Positions 24,155-33,705 of a stretch of 64,000 nt of DNA are shown piece after piece (position 1 is the first letter of the stretch; every line of letters starts with the position of its first letter). The stretch spans positions 1,051,415 through 1,115,414 of the forward strand of contig NZ_RSEB01000001.1 of NCBI RefSeq assembly GCF_003933745.1, read 5' to 3'. This DNA is from Glycomyces terrestris. Lineage in GTDB: Bacteria; Actinomycetota; Actinomycetes; Mycobacteriales; Micromonosporaceae. Below the pieces are notes generated by a model that saw nothing but the letters and a program-made list of their open reading frames with translations, was not told the DNA's origin and did no database searches. A program made the position numbers and the translations under genes.

Positions 24155-25894
24155 CTAGGCGCTGGGCACCGGGCGAGCGATATCCCGCTTGGTAACCTTG
24201 GCGACAAGTTCGAGAAGGATGGCCAGTCGCTCGTCCAAGAACTTCTCGTAGTCGTCGTTGAAGATGCCGCTGTCCGTCCCGGCGTGAATCGCATGAGATT
24301 CGAGAATCGATTCCATGCGATCCCGCCCGAGGTTCTCCGAAATCTCTCCGAGATAGACGCTGGGTGCCTTGTTGCTGATGATGCGATTGGTCTTGCCGTC
24401 GATGAGCGTCCGATTGAGGATCAGCTCCGAGCTTTCCTTCGACCCGACTTTGGCGAGATAAGCCTTCGGGAAAATGTGGTGTGATTCCACCTCTGTTGCG
24501 GAGATTCGGAATTGGGTCAGGGGGTTGCCCTTGTGGAAATCCTCGGCCCGGCTTTGGACGAGCAAGCACATGACTCCCGCGTGCAGGGCCTTCCGGCGAA
24601 TCCCAGCGGATCGCAGCGTCTCAGCCATCAGCGGCAGCTTGTCAACGGCTTCCGGCGCGTCGCCGACGCCGGAGATGACCCATGATTTGAGCAGCGAGTA
24701 GTCCGCGCCGATCTGGCTGTTCGCACCTTGATCGTAGTTGGTGGTGAACACACTGCACCAGAAGAACTGCTGGAGCCGCTCTCTCGCTTCCGCCTGGTCG
24801 AACGCGTCGAGCTTCTCGATTTCCGGCCACACGGCCGCCATGGGGATGATCAACGTGCCGTAAGGCAACAGCCTCGGGGATATCAGGCCACAGTCGGACT
24901 GCAGCATGTCGATGACGTGTTGGATTCCGCTGACGACCTCATCCCAGTGTCCGCGAATGTCGTCGGCGGTGAGCTTGTTGAGCACGTCGGCCCGCTGCGC
25001 GGAGCCGTGCACTCGCACGCAGACCGCCTGCAGGATGTTGTACGGATCGATCTTGAAATCAGAGAGATTCGGGCACCGTTCCTGCGCGTCGATCCAGTAT
25101 TCTCGCAGGTTGACGTGGTGCGGAAAGTACTTCGCGGTGAGAAGCTCGAAGGGGCCCAGGGGTTTCCCCGTGCGGTTCAGCGTTTCGAAGATAGTGCAGA
25201 CGGCCTCCATGGGGGTGCTGTCCGGAAGCGTCAAGACCGGAAGCCCGTACGACCGCAGGGGGACGATGTACTTGTCCCGCATCCTGCGGTACAGGGACTT
25301 CAGGTACTTGTGACTGACGAACCCCGGCTCTTCTCGTTGGCTTTCCACGTACTCGTCGAGCCAGTCGTCGAAGGCATCGACATCGGCGATGTGGAAGTGC
25401 GACGACTCAAGCTGGACCGTGCTCCTCTTCTGCTTTCGCGTGCTGCTGTTCGGCGCGGGCACCGAGATGATCGCCGTGTCGAAGTCGACCTTGTGGAACT
25501 CCAGGACCTCGTTCTCCTGGATGTCGACGAAAGCGTCGATCTTGAGGTAGAAGTGCTCATCGCCCGTGCCGGTCAGCGCTTGATACAGGGCGGTCAGTCT
25601 CTGCTGGCCGTCGAGGACCAGTTCAGCCGGGATGTTTCCCTGGAGGGGAGGCGCCCCGCCGAAGTTCCTGCTGGCGATGCGCTCGACCCCGCCCTGCTTC
25701 CAGAACAGCAGGGTGCCGACGGGGAACTTCGAGATGATGGACCGAATCAGCTCCTCCGTCCGCGCGGCGTCCCAGACGAAGTCCCTCTGGAAATCGGGGA
25801 GCGCGATCTCTCCACTGCGAATTCGGGTGACCAGGTTCGAAAGCTGCCGCGGCACAGTCTCGAAGATCGGATCCGATTCGTACGCACTTACCAT
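24155..25894 (-). CDS. DUF262/DUF1524 (GmrSD-like) protein, probable nucleotide-dependent restriction or anti-phage enzyme
   Basis: This 579-residue protein joins an N-terminal DUF262 domain (IALPDFQRDFVWDAARTEEL and the ParB-like VLDGQQRLTALYQAL) with a C-terminal DUF1524 His-Me nuclease (ESHHIFPKAYL, then LILNRTLIDGKTNRIISNKA). GmrSD type IV enzymes that cut modified phage DNA and SspE have this layout, the DUF262 half sensing or hydrolysing NTP. All named motifs are intact. The gene is plainly lower in GC than its neighbours and uses A/T third positions freely, which points to recent acquisition. I prefer MVSAYES at 25894, since the reading upstream of it is not family-like. No methylase or partner gene is adjacent. 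Confidence 0.85.
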   Translation of the reverse strand: MVSAYESDPIFETVPRQLSNLVTRIRSGEIALPDFQRDFVWDAARTEELIRSIISKFPVGTLLFWKQGGVERIASRNFGGAPPLQGNIPAELVLDGQQRLTALYQALTGTGDEHFYLKIDAFVDIQENEVLEFHKVDFDTAIISVPAPNSSTRKQKRSTVQLESSHFHIADVDAFDDWLDEYVESQREEPGFVSHKYLKSLYRRMRDKYIVPLRSYGLPVLTLPDSTPMEAVCTIFETLNRTGKPLGPFELLTAKYFPHHVNLREYWIDAQERCPNLSDFKIDPYNILQAVCVRVHGSAQRADVLNKLTADDIRGHWDEVVSGIQHVIDMLQSDCGLISPRLLPYGTLIIPMAAVWPEIEKLDAFDQAEARERLQQFFWCSVFTTNYDQGANSQIGADYSLLKSWVISGVGDAPEAVDKLPLMAETLRSAGIRRKALHAGVMCLLVQSRAEDFHKGNPLTQFRISATEVESHHIFPKAYLAKVGSKESSELILNRTLIDGKTNRIISNKAPSVYLGEISENLGRDRMESILESHAIHAGTDSGIFNDDYEKFLDERLAILLELVAKVTKRDIARPVPSA

Positions 25895-26085
25895 GGTTCG
25901 CGGGCTCGTCTCTCGTCGAAGGGATGAGGAAGCTTGCGGCGCTTGAAGATGAAAAATCCTATCGTATTTGTGATGCTCGATGGGTCTGCCGACGTCAGGA
26001 GGCGAACGCACTTCGTTGACTGCCGGTTCCATGCCTGGTATATCTGCGCTACGCGTCAGTAGCGTTCCAGGAGGGTGGTCGGGCG

Positions 26086-27726
26086 ATGGGGAGTGATGTC
26101 GTTGTCGTCGGGGGTGGGTTGGCTGGGTTGGTGGCCGCCTCTGAGTTGGTGCGGTTGGGGAAGACGGTCACCGTCGTCGATCAGGAGGGGTCGCAGTCGC
26201 TTGGGGGGCAGGCGTTCTGGTCGTTCGGGGGGTTGTTCCTGGTGGACTCGCCGGAGCAGCGGTTCATGGGGATCAAGGACTCGCGCGAGCTGGCGTGGCA
26301 GGACTGGCTCGGGACGGCGGCGTTCGACCGGCCCGAGGACGCGTGGCCCCGGAAGTGGGCGGAGGCGTACGTCGACTTCGCGGCCGGTGAGAAGCGGGCC
26401 TGGCTGCACGCGATGGGGGTGCGGTTCTTCCCGGTGGTCGGGTGGGCCGAGCGGGGCGGGTACACCGCCCAGGGGCATGGGAACTCGGTGCCGCGCTTCC
26501 ACATCACGTGGGGGACGGGGCCCGGGGTCATCGCCCCGTTCGTGGAGCGCGTCCGCCAGGCGGTGAAGGACGGGCGGGTTCAGCTCAAGTTCCGGCACCG
26601 GGTGGACCGGCTGGTCGTCACGGACGGCGCCGTGACCGGGGTTTCGGGGACGCTGCTCGCGCCCGACGAGTCCGCGCGCGGCGCCTCCACCACGAGGGAG
26701 GCGCTCGGGGAGTTCGAGCTCGAGGCCGGTGCGGTCGTGGTCGCGTCGGGTGGGATCGGGGGGAACTTCGACCTGGTGCGGCAGCACTGGCCGAAGCGGC
26801 TCGGGGCGGCCCCGAAGCGGCTCATCTCGGGGGTGCCGGCGCACGTGGACGGGCGGATGCTCGGGATCGCGGAGGAGGCCGGGGCGGAGCTGATCAACCG
26901 GGACCGCATGTGGCACTACACCGAGGGCATCGAGAACTGGGACCCGATCTGGCCGCACCACGGCATCCGGATCCTGCCCGGGCCGTCGTCGCTGTGGCTG
27001 GACGCCACCGGGAGGCGGCTGCCCGCGCCCTACTTCCCCGGGTTCGACACGCTCGGGACGCTGGAGCACATCGCGACCACCGGGTACGAGTACACCTGGT
27101 TCGTCCTGACGCAGAAGATCCTCGAGAAGGAGTTCGCGCTCTCGGGCTCGGAGCAGAACCCGGACCTGACGGGGAAGAACGTCAAGCTGCTGCTCAAGCG
27201 GGTCCTGCCGGGCGCGCCGGGGCCGGTGGAGGCGTTCAAGAAGCACGGGGCGGACTTCGCGGTGGCCGCGACGCTCCCCGAGCTGGTGGCGAAGATGAAC
27301 TCGATCAGCGGGGACAACCTGCTGGAGTACGAGACGGTGCGGGCCGCCGTCGAGGCGCGGGACGCCGAGATGGGAAACAAGTTCACCAAGGACCTCCAGG
27401 TGACGGCCCTGCGCGGGGCGCGGAACTACCGGGGCGACAAGCTCATCCGGGTCGCGTCGCCGCACCGCATCCTCGATCCGAAGGCCGGGCCGCTCATCGG
27501 GGTGCGGCTGAACATCCTGACGCGCAAGACCCTCGGCGGGCTGCACACCGACCTCGACGGGCGGGTGCTCAAGGCCGACGGGGAGCCGCTGCCGGGGCTG
27601 TTCGCCGCGGGCGAGGCCGCCGGGTTCGGCGGGGGCGGGATGCACGGGTACCGCTCCCTCGAAGGGACGTTCCTGGGCGGATGCCTGTTCTCGGGACGCC
27701 AGGCCGCAAGGGGCGTGGTGAAATAG
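26086..27726 (+). CDS. FAD-binding dehydrogenase (fumarate reductase flavoprotein / KstD-like)
   Basis: This 546-residue flavoprotein has the ADP-binding motif VVVVGGGLAGLVAASELV at residues 4-21, a variable middle domain and the C-terminal FAD segment GLFAAGEAAGFGGGGMHGYRSLEGTFLGGCLFSG. This layout is shared by fumarate reductase flavoproteins, 3-ketosteroid dehydrogenases and a broad class of uncharacterised actinobacterial dehydrogenases, to which I assign it. No signal peptide or heme domain is present. The substrate is unknown. AGGAGG lies 11 bases before the ATG. It is divergent from the DUF262 gene. The 289 bases after it carry the promoter of the PBP gene (TAACAT at 27899-27904) and nothing else I recognise. 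Confidence 0.8.
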   Translation: MGSDVVVVGGGLAGLVAASELVRLGKTVTVVDQEGSQSLGGQAFWSFGGLFLVDSPEQRFMGIKDSRELAWQDWLGTAAFDRPEDAWPRKWAEAYVDFAAGEKRAWLHAMGVRFFPVVGWAERGGYTAQGHGNSVPRFHITWGTGPGVIAPFVERVRQAVKDGRVQLKFRHRVDRLVVTDGAVTGVSGTLLAPDESARGASTTREALGEFELEAGAVVVASGGIGGNFDLVRQHWPKRLGAAPKRLISGVPAHVDGRMLGIAEEAGAELINRDRMWHYTEGIENWDPIWPHHGIRILPGPSSLWLDATGRRLPAPYFPGFDTLGTLEHIATTGYEYTWFVLTQKILEKEFALSGSEQNPDLTGKNVKLLLKRVLPGAPGPVEAFKKHGADFAVAATLPELVAKMNSISGDNLLEYETVRAAVEARDAEMGNKFTKDLQVTALRGARNYRGDKLIRVASPHRILDPKAGPLIGVRLNILTRKTLGGLHTDLDGRVLKADGEPLPGLFAAGEAAGFGGGGMHGYRSLEGTFLGGCLFSGRQAARGVVK

Positions 27727-28015
27727 GTCACGGCTGGTCGGAGTCGTGGTCGGCGGTGCTGTCCGGAATGTCGCGGCATAGGGCGGTACCAGGCGCACTT
27801 GAACGGATGCGGGGTCGCATGGGCGGTCTAAGGTGGGCGATAAGCGGCGTTCCTCACCCGCGAAACCGAGCACTCCTCGCCTACCGGGCGTGGTCCGCTA
27901 ACATCCAAGGTTCTGCGGGTGCCGGCCGGACCCACCACCCTTCGGCAGCGCTCGCCGAAGCCGACTCGGGCCGTGCGCCGAGGACCGGCACCTCACAACT
28001 CGTGGATGGTTGAGC

Positions 28016-30898
28016 ATGAGCGACGTTTACCGCCCCTCCTCGGGCCACTCGGCCGGACCTCCCGGATCTCCTCCAGGGCCTCCGGCGGGACCGCGGCCCG
28101 GCTTCCAGGCGAGCCCTCCGGGCGCGCCCCGCGGGCTCCCGCCGGGACCGCCTCCCGGCCGCGTCCCGCCGCCCCCGATGGGCCCGCCCGCCGGACCGCC
28201 GCCGCCTCCCGCGGGACCGCCGGCGCCGCCGGCCGGAGCGCCCGCCGGGCCGCCGCCGGGCGCCGCGACCGGCCGCGCCGGCGTCGGGCGCGCCTCCGTC
28301 GTGAGCGCGACCAGGCCCAAGCGCGGCCCGGGCACGCCGCCGCCGGGGGCCAAGAAGCGGAAGAAGAAGATCTCCGTGCGCCGCCGCCGCGTCTACGCGG
28401 CGCTCATCATGGTGTGCCTCATGCTCCTCGGCGCGGTCACCGTGGCCGGCTCCTGGTTCTTCGACAACGTGCCCGCCCCCAAGGACCTCAGATTCGGCGA
28501 GTCCACCTCGATCGCCTACTCCGACGGCACCGTGATCGCCGGGTACGGCGAGTACACGCGCAAGCTCGTCGACACCTACGACGAGCTGCCCGACCAGGTC
28601 GTCTGGTCCCTGCTCGCCCTCGAGGACAAGGACTTCTTCGAGCACGACGGCGTCGACTACAAGGGCACCATGCGCGCCCTGATCAACAACGTCACCGGCG
28701 GCGACACGCAGGGCGCGTCCACGATCAGCCAGCAGTACGCGGGCATGGTCATGGAGATCCGCGACGACATGTCGTACGGCCGCAAGGCCCGCGAGGCCGT
28801 CATGGCCATGAAGCTGGAGCAGCAGTACTCCAAGCAGGAGATCCTCCTCCACTACCTGAACCTCAACTTCTACGGCCGCGGCACCTACGGCATCGCCGCC
28901 GCGGCCCAGATCTGGTTCGGCGTCCCCGTCGAGGAGCTCACCTGGGGCCAGGCGATGACGCTCGTCATGCAGGTCAAGGCCGGCGACGGCTCCTTCGACC
29001 CGCGCCTGGTCGAGGAGGGCGACACCGCGCCCGCCGACCGGTGGACGCACGGCATGGAGTCCCTGCTGACGATGACCGAGGACCTCAGCGAGGACCAGCT
29101 CGCCCAGGTCCAGGCCGAACTCGACGCCGGGATGCCCGAGACCCTGGAGGCCCTCCAGAACCCGGGCACCTGGGGCCACGACACCCCCACGGGCTTCATC
29201 ACCAACCCGACCGACGGCTACATCTGGGAGGAGCTCGAGAGCCGCTGGGGCCTGACGCAGAACGACTTCTACGGCCACGACGCCGGCACCGGCGGCTACA
29301 CCGTCGAGCTCACCCTCGACCCGACCATCCAGCAGCTCGCGTGGGAGACCGCCAGCCGCGGCGACCTCGAGCGGATGACGAACGACGCGGGCGAGTTCAT
29401 CGACGCCGAGGGCAACCCGGTCGCCGAGGAGTGGATGGCCGACGAGTACGTCAACGACGACGGCTTCTTCGAGTTCCAGAACACGAACGACAAGGCCGCC
29501 CTCGCCGACCAGAACCTGTCGATGGCCGACGCGGTGGTCGCCGTCGAGCCGGGCACCGGCCGGGTCCTCGGCTACTACGGCGGTGAGAACGGCCTCGGCG
29601 TCGACAAGGCCGGCATCGAGAACCCGCACCCGCCCTCGTCGACGTTCAAGATGATCACCGCCGCCACGGCGATCGAGAACGGCGCGTCGGTGGACTCGTG
29701 GTGGAACTCGGACTCGCCGCGCGAGTTCGAGACCATGGAGGGCATCGGCGACGGCACCGTCTCGAACGCCGGCCGCACCGAGAACACGGACCGGACGCTC
29801 ACCGACTCGGTGCGCGACTCGCGCAACACGCCGATGTACGCGATCGCCGAGGAGTGGGGCGCCACCGCGATCCTCGAGAACGCCATCCAGATGGGTCTGC
29901 GGACCATGACCCAGAACGAGGACGGCGTCGCCGTCACGTACCGGTTCTACATCGAGGACGACGGCACCATCACCTACTCGCGGCACGGCGTGCGCGAGAA
30001 CGCGGACGGCACCTTCGCCACGGACAGGGCCGGGAACGTCGACCCGCTGGCCCCGCTCGACGAGGTCAACGAGGACGGCTCGCCCGTGCGCACCCCGCTC
30101 GACCTGGAGTCGCCGAACTCGCCGTTCTACTACCACATCTCGTTCGGCCAGTACCCGACCTCGGTGAAGGACATGGCGACCGTGTACGCGACCATCGCGA
30201 ACGACGGCGTCTACAACGAGACCCACTTCGTGGAGCGGGTCCTCGACCGCGACGGCGAGCCGGTCCCCGAGATCCGCCCGCTCGAGCAGACCGAGGCCCT
30301 GGACGCGAGCATCGCCCGCAACCTCCAGTGGGTCGGCTCCGAGATCGACGGCGACGGCGGCGCGATCAGCCACCCCTACACCGGCAAGACCGGCACCTGG
30401 GAGGCGACCGCCGAGGGCTACGAGGACGCCAACGCCCACACCTGGTACGTCGGCGCCATCAAGCAGCTGAGCATCGCCACCTGGGTGGGCAACGCGACCG
30501 CCGAGTCGGCGCCCCTGCTCAACAAGAACGGCGGCACCGACAACGTCTTCGGTGGCACCCTGAGCTACCCGGTGTGGAAGCAGTTCATGGAAGGGGTCAT
30601 CGAGGCCAAGGAGTACGAGCAGGTGCCCTGGACCGAGGCCGAGCACATCGGCTCCGCCATCGTCGACGACATCGTCAACGAGGACGGCACCATCGACGCC
30701 GACAGCCCGTACTGCGCCACCCCGACCGGCGCGGCCGACTCCCGCTGCGGCCAGCCGCAGGGCGGCGGCGGAGGCGGCGGGAACGAGCATTGCACGCCGC
30801 TCATGGAGGCCCTCGGCCTGTGCACCCCGACCGGCGGCGGTGGCGGCGGCGGAGGGGGCGGCGGTGGCGGCGGCGGTGGCGGCGGCGGCCGCGACTGA
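28016..30898 (+). CDS. Class A penicillin-binding protein (transglycosylase/transpeptidase)
   Basis: This 960-residue bifunctional enzyme builds and crosslinks peptidoglycan. A cytoplasmic Pro/Gly-rich tail (about 1-105) leads into a basic stretch and one membrane helix (VYAALIMVCLMLLGAVTVAG). The GT51 domain has EDKDFFEHDGVDYKG, GASTISQQYAG and EILLHYLNLNFYG. The transpeptidase has SxxK as STFK, SxN as SRN and KTGT as GKTGTWE. The C-terminus has a GGGGGGGNEHCTPL segment and ends in an uninterrupted run of about 20 glycines. I took ATG 28016, because a TTG two codons earlier is less likely. It is monocistronic. Confidence 0.93.
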   Translation: MSDVYRPSSGHSAGPPGSPPGPPAGPRPGFQASPPGAPRGLPPGPPPGRVPPPPMGPPAGPPPPPAGPPAPPAGAPAGPPPGAATGRAGVGRASVVSATRPKRGPGTPPPGAKKRKKKISVRRRRVYAALIMVCLMLLGAVTVAGSWFFDNVPAPKDLRFGESTSIAYSDGTVIAGYGEYTRKLVDTYDELPDQVVWSLLALEDKDFFEHDGVDYKGTMRALINNVTGGDTQGASTISQQYAGMVMEIRDDMSYGRKAREAVMAMKLEQQYSKQEILLHYLNLNFYGRGTYGIAAAAQIWFGVPVEELTWGQAMTLVMQVKAGDGSFDPRLVEEGDTAPADRWTHGMESLLTMTEDLSEDQLAQVQAELDAGMPETLEALQNPGTWGHDTPTGFITNPTDGYIWEELESRWGLTQNDFYGHDAGTGGYTVELTLDPTIQQLAWETASRGDLERMTNDAGEFIDAEGNPVAEEWMADEYVNDDGFFEFQNTNDKAALADQNLSMADAVVAVEPGTGRVLGYYGGENGLGVDKAGIENPHPPSSTFKMITAATAIENGASVDSWWNSDSPREFETMEGIGDGTVSNAGRTENTDRTLTDSVRDSRNTPMYAIAEEWGATAILENAIQMGLRTMTQNEDGVAVTYRFYIEDDGTITYSRHGVRENADGTFATDRAGNVDPLAPLDEVNEDGSPVRTPLDLESPNSPFYYHISFGQYPTSVKDMATVYATIANDGVYNETHFVERVLDRDGEPVPEIRPLEQTEALDASIARNLQWVGSEIDGDGGAISHPYTGKTGTWEATAEGYEDANAHTWYVGAIKQLSIATWVGNATAESAPLLNKNGGTDNVFGGTLSYPVWKQFMEGVIEAKEYEQVPWTEAEHIGSAIVDDIVNEDGTIDADSPYCATPTGAADSRCGQPQGGGGGGGNEHCTPLMEALGLCTPTGGGGGGGGGGGGGGGGGGGRD

Positions 30899-30900
30899 CA

Positions 30901-30945
30901 CGCCTCGACACGACGCGCCTCGCCACGACATGCCTCGACACAACA
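30901..30945 (+). repeat. Three imperfect 15-bp tandem repeats after the PBP stop
   Basis: Units 30901-30915, 30916-30930 and 30931-30945 share the core GCCTCG(A/C)CAC(G/A)A and begin two bases after the stop codon, just before the terminator. The unit is a whole number of codons (5). Confidence 0.7.
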
Positions 30946-30949
30946 TGGC

Positions 30950-30983
30950 ACGGGCCCGGCGGGATCACTCCCGCCGGGCCCGT
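30950..30983. terminator. Bidirectional hairpin, PBP / PLP enzyme
   Basis: A perfect 15-base-pair stem (30950-30964 with 30969-30983) and a TCAC loop lie between convergent genes. Confidence 0.85.
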
Positions 30984-31004
30984 TCCCGTTGCGCCGCTTG
31001 AGGG

Positions 31005-32246
31005 TCAGACGAAGGCGCGGCCCTCGCCGCGGTAGGTCGGGACCTCGTCGACGACCTCGCCGCGCTGCACGAGGTGGAGGGTGTTGACGCGCTCGGCCAG
31101 CTCGCCGGCCTTGGCGTGGCGCATCCAGACCCGGTCGCCGACGGCGAGGCCGTCGGCGGCGCGCCCGCGCAGCGGCGTCTGGACCTCGCCGGCGCCCTCG
31201 GTCGCGACGTAGCGCAGCCCGAGCGGGAACGTCGGCTTGGGGAGCCGGTCGCGGCCGGGCGCGCCCGAGGCGATCCAGCCGCCGCCGAGCGCGGTCACCA
31301 TGCCGCGCTTGGGGCGCCGCACCACCGGCAGCGCGAAGAACGCGGCCGGGAGCGGCCGGATCGACCGGTAGCCGTCGAACAGCGCGGGCGAGTAGAGGCC
31401 GGAGCCGGCGGCGATCTCGGTGACGGAGGGGTCGGTGGCGGTGGAGACGACCGAGCCGGTGCCGCCGCCGTTGACGAACTCGAGGTCGGTGACGCGGCGG
31501 ACGGCGGCGACGGCCTCGGCGCGGCGCTCGGCGAGCTCGGCCTTCGAGACGGTCTGCATGAGCCGCACGATCGGCGACTTCAGGGCCGCGGCGCTGTAGG
31601 CGTCCTGGACGCCCGCGATCTGGCCCTCGTAGCCCATGATCCCCACCAGGCGCACCCCCGGCCGCTTGTCGATCTCGTGGGCCATGTCGAGGGCCTGGTC
31701 GGGCGTGCGGACCGGGGACCTGAAGGCGCCCAGGTGGACGCGGCCGCCGAGGAGCTCCAGGGAGACGTCCAGTTCGAGGCACAGCCGCAGCGGCCGGGAG
31801 GGGTTCGGCTCGACGTGCCGGCTGAGGAAGTCGAGGTGCTCGACGGAGTCGACCATGAGGGTGATGCGGCGGGCGAGCTCGTCGTCGGCCGCCAGCGCGC
31901 GGAGCGCGTCGGTGTCGGCGGTCGGGTAGGCGACGACGACGTCGTCGAACTCCTCGGCGAGCCAGAGCGCCTCGGGGAGGGTGAACCCGAGGACGCCCTT
32001 GAAGCCGGGCTGGGCGAGGGCGCGGCGCATGAGGGCGCGGCAGCGCAGGGACTTGCTGGCGAGCCGGAGCGGTTTGCCGATCGCGTTGCGGCGCAGGATG
32101 GCCGCGTTGGTGTCGAAGGCGTCGAGGTCGACGGCGGCGAACGGCGGCTGGAGGCCGGCCGTGGCGCGGTCGAGGGCGCCGAAGCGCTGGTCCGCGCCCG
32201 CGGGCGCGGCGCTCCTCGGCGCACCCGTTACTCGCTGGATACCCAT
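31005..32246 (-). CDS. Fold-type III PLP enzyme (alanine racemase-like amino acid aldolase/deaminase)
   Basis: This 413-residue protein has an N-terminal alanine-racemase-type barrel with the PLP lysine in LRLASKSLRCRALM (about residue 65), LCLELDVSLELLGGRVHLG, and the phosphate-binding FVNGGGTGSVV. The C-terminal domain (PTFPLGLRYVATEGAGEVQ to the end) is that of D-threonine aldolase or D-serine dehydratase relatives. Actinobacterial copies are usually named amino acid deaminase/aldolase, and the substrate is not known. GGAAGGGAAG precedes the ATG. It is divergent from the lactone oxidase with only 93 bases between, so the two may be co-regulated. Confidence 0.8.
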   Translation of the reverse strand: MGIQRVTGAPRSAAPAGADQRFGALDRATAGLQPPFAAVDLDAFDTNAAILRRNAIGKPLRLASKSLRCRALMRRALAQPGFKGVLGFTLPEALWLAEEFDDVVVAYPTADTDALRALAADDELARRITLMVDSVEHLDFLSRHVEPNPSRPLRLCLELDVSLELLGGRVHLGAFRSPVRTPDQALDMAHEIDKRPGVRLVGIMGYEGQIAGVQDAYSAAALKSPIVRLMQTVSKAELAERRAEAVAAVRRVTDLEFVNGGGTGSVVSTATDPSVTEIAAGSGLYSPALFDGYRSIRPLPAAFFALPVVRRPKRGMVTALGGGWIASGAPGRDRLPKPTFPLGLRYVATEGAGEVQTPLRGRAADGLAVGDRVWMRHAKAGELAERVNTLHLVQRGEVVDEVPTYRGEGRAFV

Positions 32247-32339
32247 CCGACTTCCCTTCCGCAGCTCATCTGGGGTTAGATGAAAGCTACCGTGAAGTAC
32301 GTCTCGTGTTCAACAGAGCCGTTGGAAGGAAACGTCCCC

Positions 32340-33659
32340 ATGAGCACCCCTGTGGAGCATCCGGTCTGGCAGAACTGGTCGGGCACCGAGTCGGCCGAGC
32401 CGGTGCGGACCGTGCGGCCGGCGACCTGCGAGGAGCTGTCGGCGGCGGTGGCGGCGGCGGCCGGGGACGGGCTGCGGGTGAAGGCGGTGGGCGCGGGGCA
32501 CTCGTTCAGCGGGATCGCGGTGCCGGACGGGGTGCGGGTCGACATGGGGGGCCTGGACCAGGTGGTGGCGGTGGACCCGAAGTCGGGGCTGGTGACCGTG
32601 GAGGCGGGGATGCCGCTGTGGCGGTTGAACCAGGTGCTGGACGCGCACGGGCTGGCGCTGGAGAACATGGGCGACATCGACCGGCAGACGATCTCGGGGG
32701 CGATCTCGACGGGGACGCACGGCACGGGCGACCGGTACCGGGGGTTCGCGTGGCAGGTCAAGGGCCTGAAGCTGGTGCTGGCGAGCGGTGAGGCCGTGCA
32801 GTGCACGGAGTTCGAGCGGCCGGAGCTGTTCGCGGCGGCGCGCCTGGGGCTGGGGGCGGTGGGGGTGATCGCGGAGGTCACGCTCCAGTGCGTGCCGGCG
32901 TTCCGGCTGCACGCGGTGGAGCGGCCGGAGCGGCTCGACGGCGTGCTGGAGGGCCTGGACGAGCTGGTGGCCGAGAACGACCACTTCGAGTTCTACTGGT
33001 TCCCGCACACGGACCGGACGTTGACGAAGCGGAACAACCGGCAGGCGATGTCGGAGCCGAGCCGGGCGCCGAGCCGCCTGTCGTACTGGTGGAACGAGGG
33101 GTTCACGGAGAACACGCTGTTCTCGGCGAGCAACCGGGTCGGGGTGCGGTTCCCGGGGCTGGTGCCGCGGTTGAACCGGATCGCGGGCCGGGTGTGGAGC
33201 GCGCGGGAGTACACGGACGTGTCGCACCGGATCTTCACGTCGCCGCGAACGGTGGTGTTCCGGGAGATGGAGTACGCGCTGCCGCGGGAGGCGCTGCCGG
33301 CGGTGCTGCGGGAGCTGCGCGCGATGGTGGAGCGGGAGGGGCACACGGTGTCGTTCCCGGTGGAGGTGCGGTTCGCGGCGGCGGACGACATCTGGCTGTC
33401 GACGGCGCAGGGGCGGCGGACGGCGTACGTGGCGGTGCACCAGTTCCACCGGCACGACCACGTGCCGTACTTCCGGGACTGCGAGGCGGTGTTCGACGCG
33501 GCGGAGGGGCGGCCGCACTGGGGGAAGATGCATTCGCTGGGCGCGGAGCAGCTGTCGCGCCGGTACAAGCACTTCGAGGACTTCCGGCGGGTGCGCGAGG
33601 AGTACGACCCGGAGCGGCGCTTCGCGAACCCGTACCTGGAGCGGGTGCTGGGGGCGTAG
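32340..33659 (+). CDS. FAD-linked D-arabinono-1,4-lactone / L-gulonolactone oxidase family protein
   Basis: This 439-residue flavoenzyme belongs to the VAO fold. WQNWSGTE at the N-terminus, GAGHSFSGIAV with the His that binds FAD covalently in this family, and TISGAISTGTHGTG are the FAD-domain motifs. The C-terminal ALO domain ends GRPHWGKMHSL...FANPYLERVLG, with the HWxK signature complete. It oxidises aldonolactones using oxygen or another acceptor. I chose ATG 32340 because GGAAGGA lies 9 bases upstream and the family starts close to WQNW. An in-frame ATG at 32280 would add 20 non-homologous residues. Confidence 0.88.
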   Translation: MSTPVEHPVWQNWSGTESAEPVRTVRPATCEELSAAVAAAAGDGLRVKAVGAGHSFSGIAVPDGVRVDMGGLDQVVAVDPKSGLVTVEAGMPLWRLNQVLDAHGLALENMGDIDRQTISGAISTGTHGTGDRYRGFAWQVKGLKLVLASGEAVQCTEFERPELFAAARLGLGAVGVIAEVTLQCVPAFRLHAVERPERLDGVLEGLDELVAENDHFEFYWFPHTDRTLTKRNNRQAMSEPSRAPSRLSYWWNEGFTENTLFSASNRVGVRFPGLVPRLNRIAGRVWSAREYTDVSHRIFTSPRTVVFREMEYALPREALPAVLRELRAMVEREGHTVSFPVEVRFAAADDIWLSTAQGRRTAYVAVHQFHRHDHVPYFRDCEAVFDAAEGRPHWGKMHSLGAEQLSRRYKHFEDFRRVREEYDPERRFANPYLERVLGA

Positions 33660-33705
33660 CGCGGGCGTGCGACGGGCTGTCGGTGGAGTGGGCTAGGTTG
33701 TGGCC

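Noticed and set aside
24035-24484. Plus-strand frame of 149 codons over the end of the DUF262 gene
   Set aside because: It is antisense to the nuclease domain, which has clear motifs, and it begins inside the terminator hairpin.
28010-28015. TTG two codons before the PBP ATG as start
   Set aside because: The ATG at 28016 is preferred by codon type. The difference is two residues and does not affect the domains.
32280-32339. Upstream ATG of the lactone oxidase gene
   Set aside because: It would add 20 residues that are not part of the family N-terminus and lacks a ribosome site, whereas ATG 32340 has GGAAGGA.
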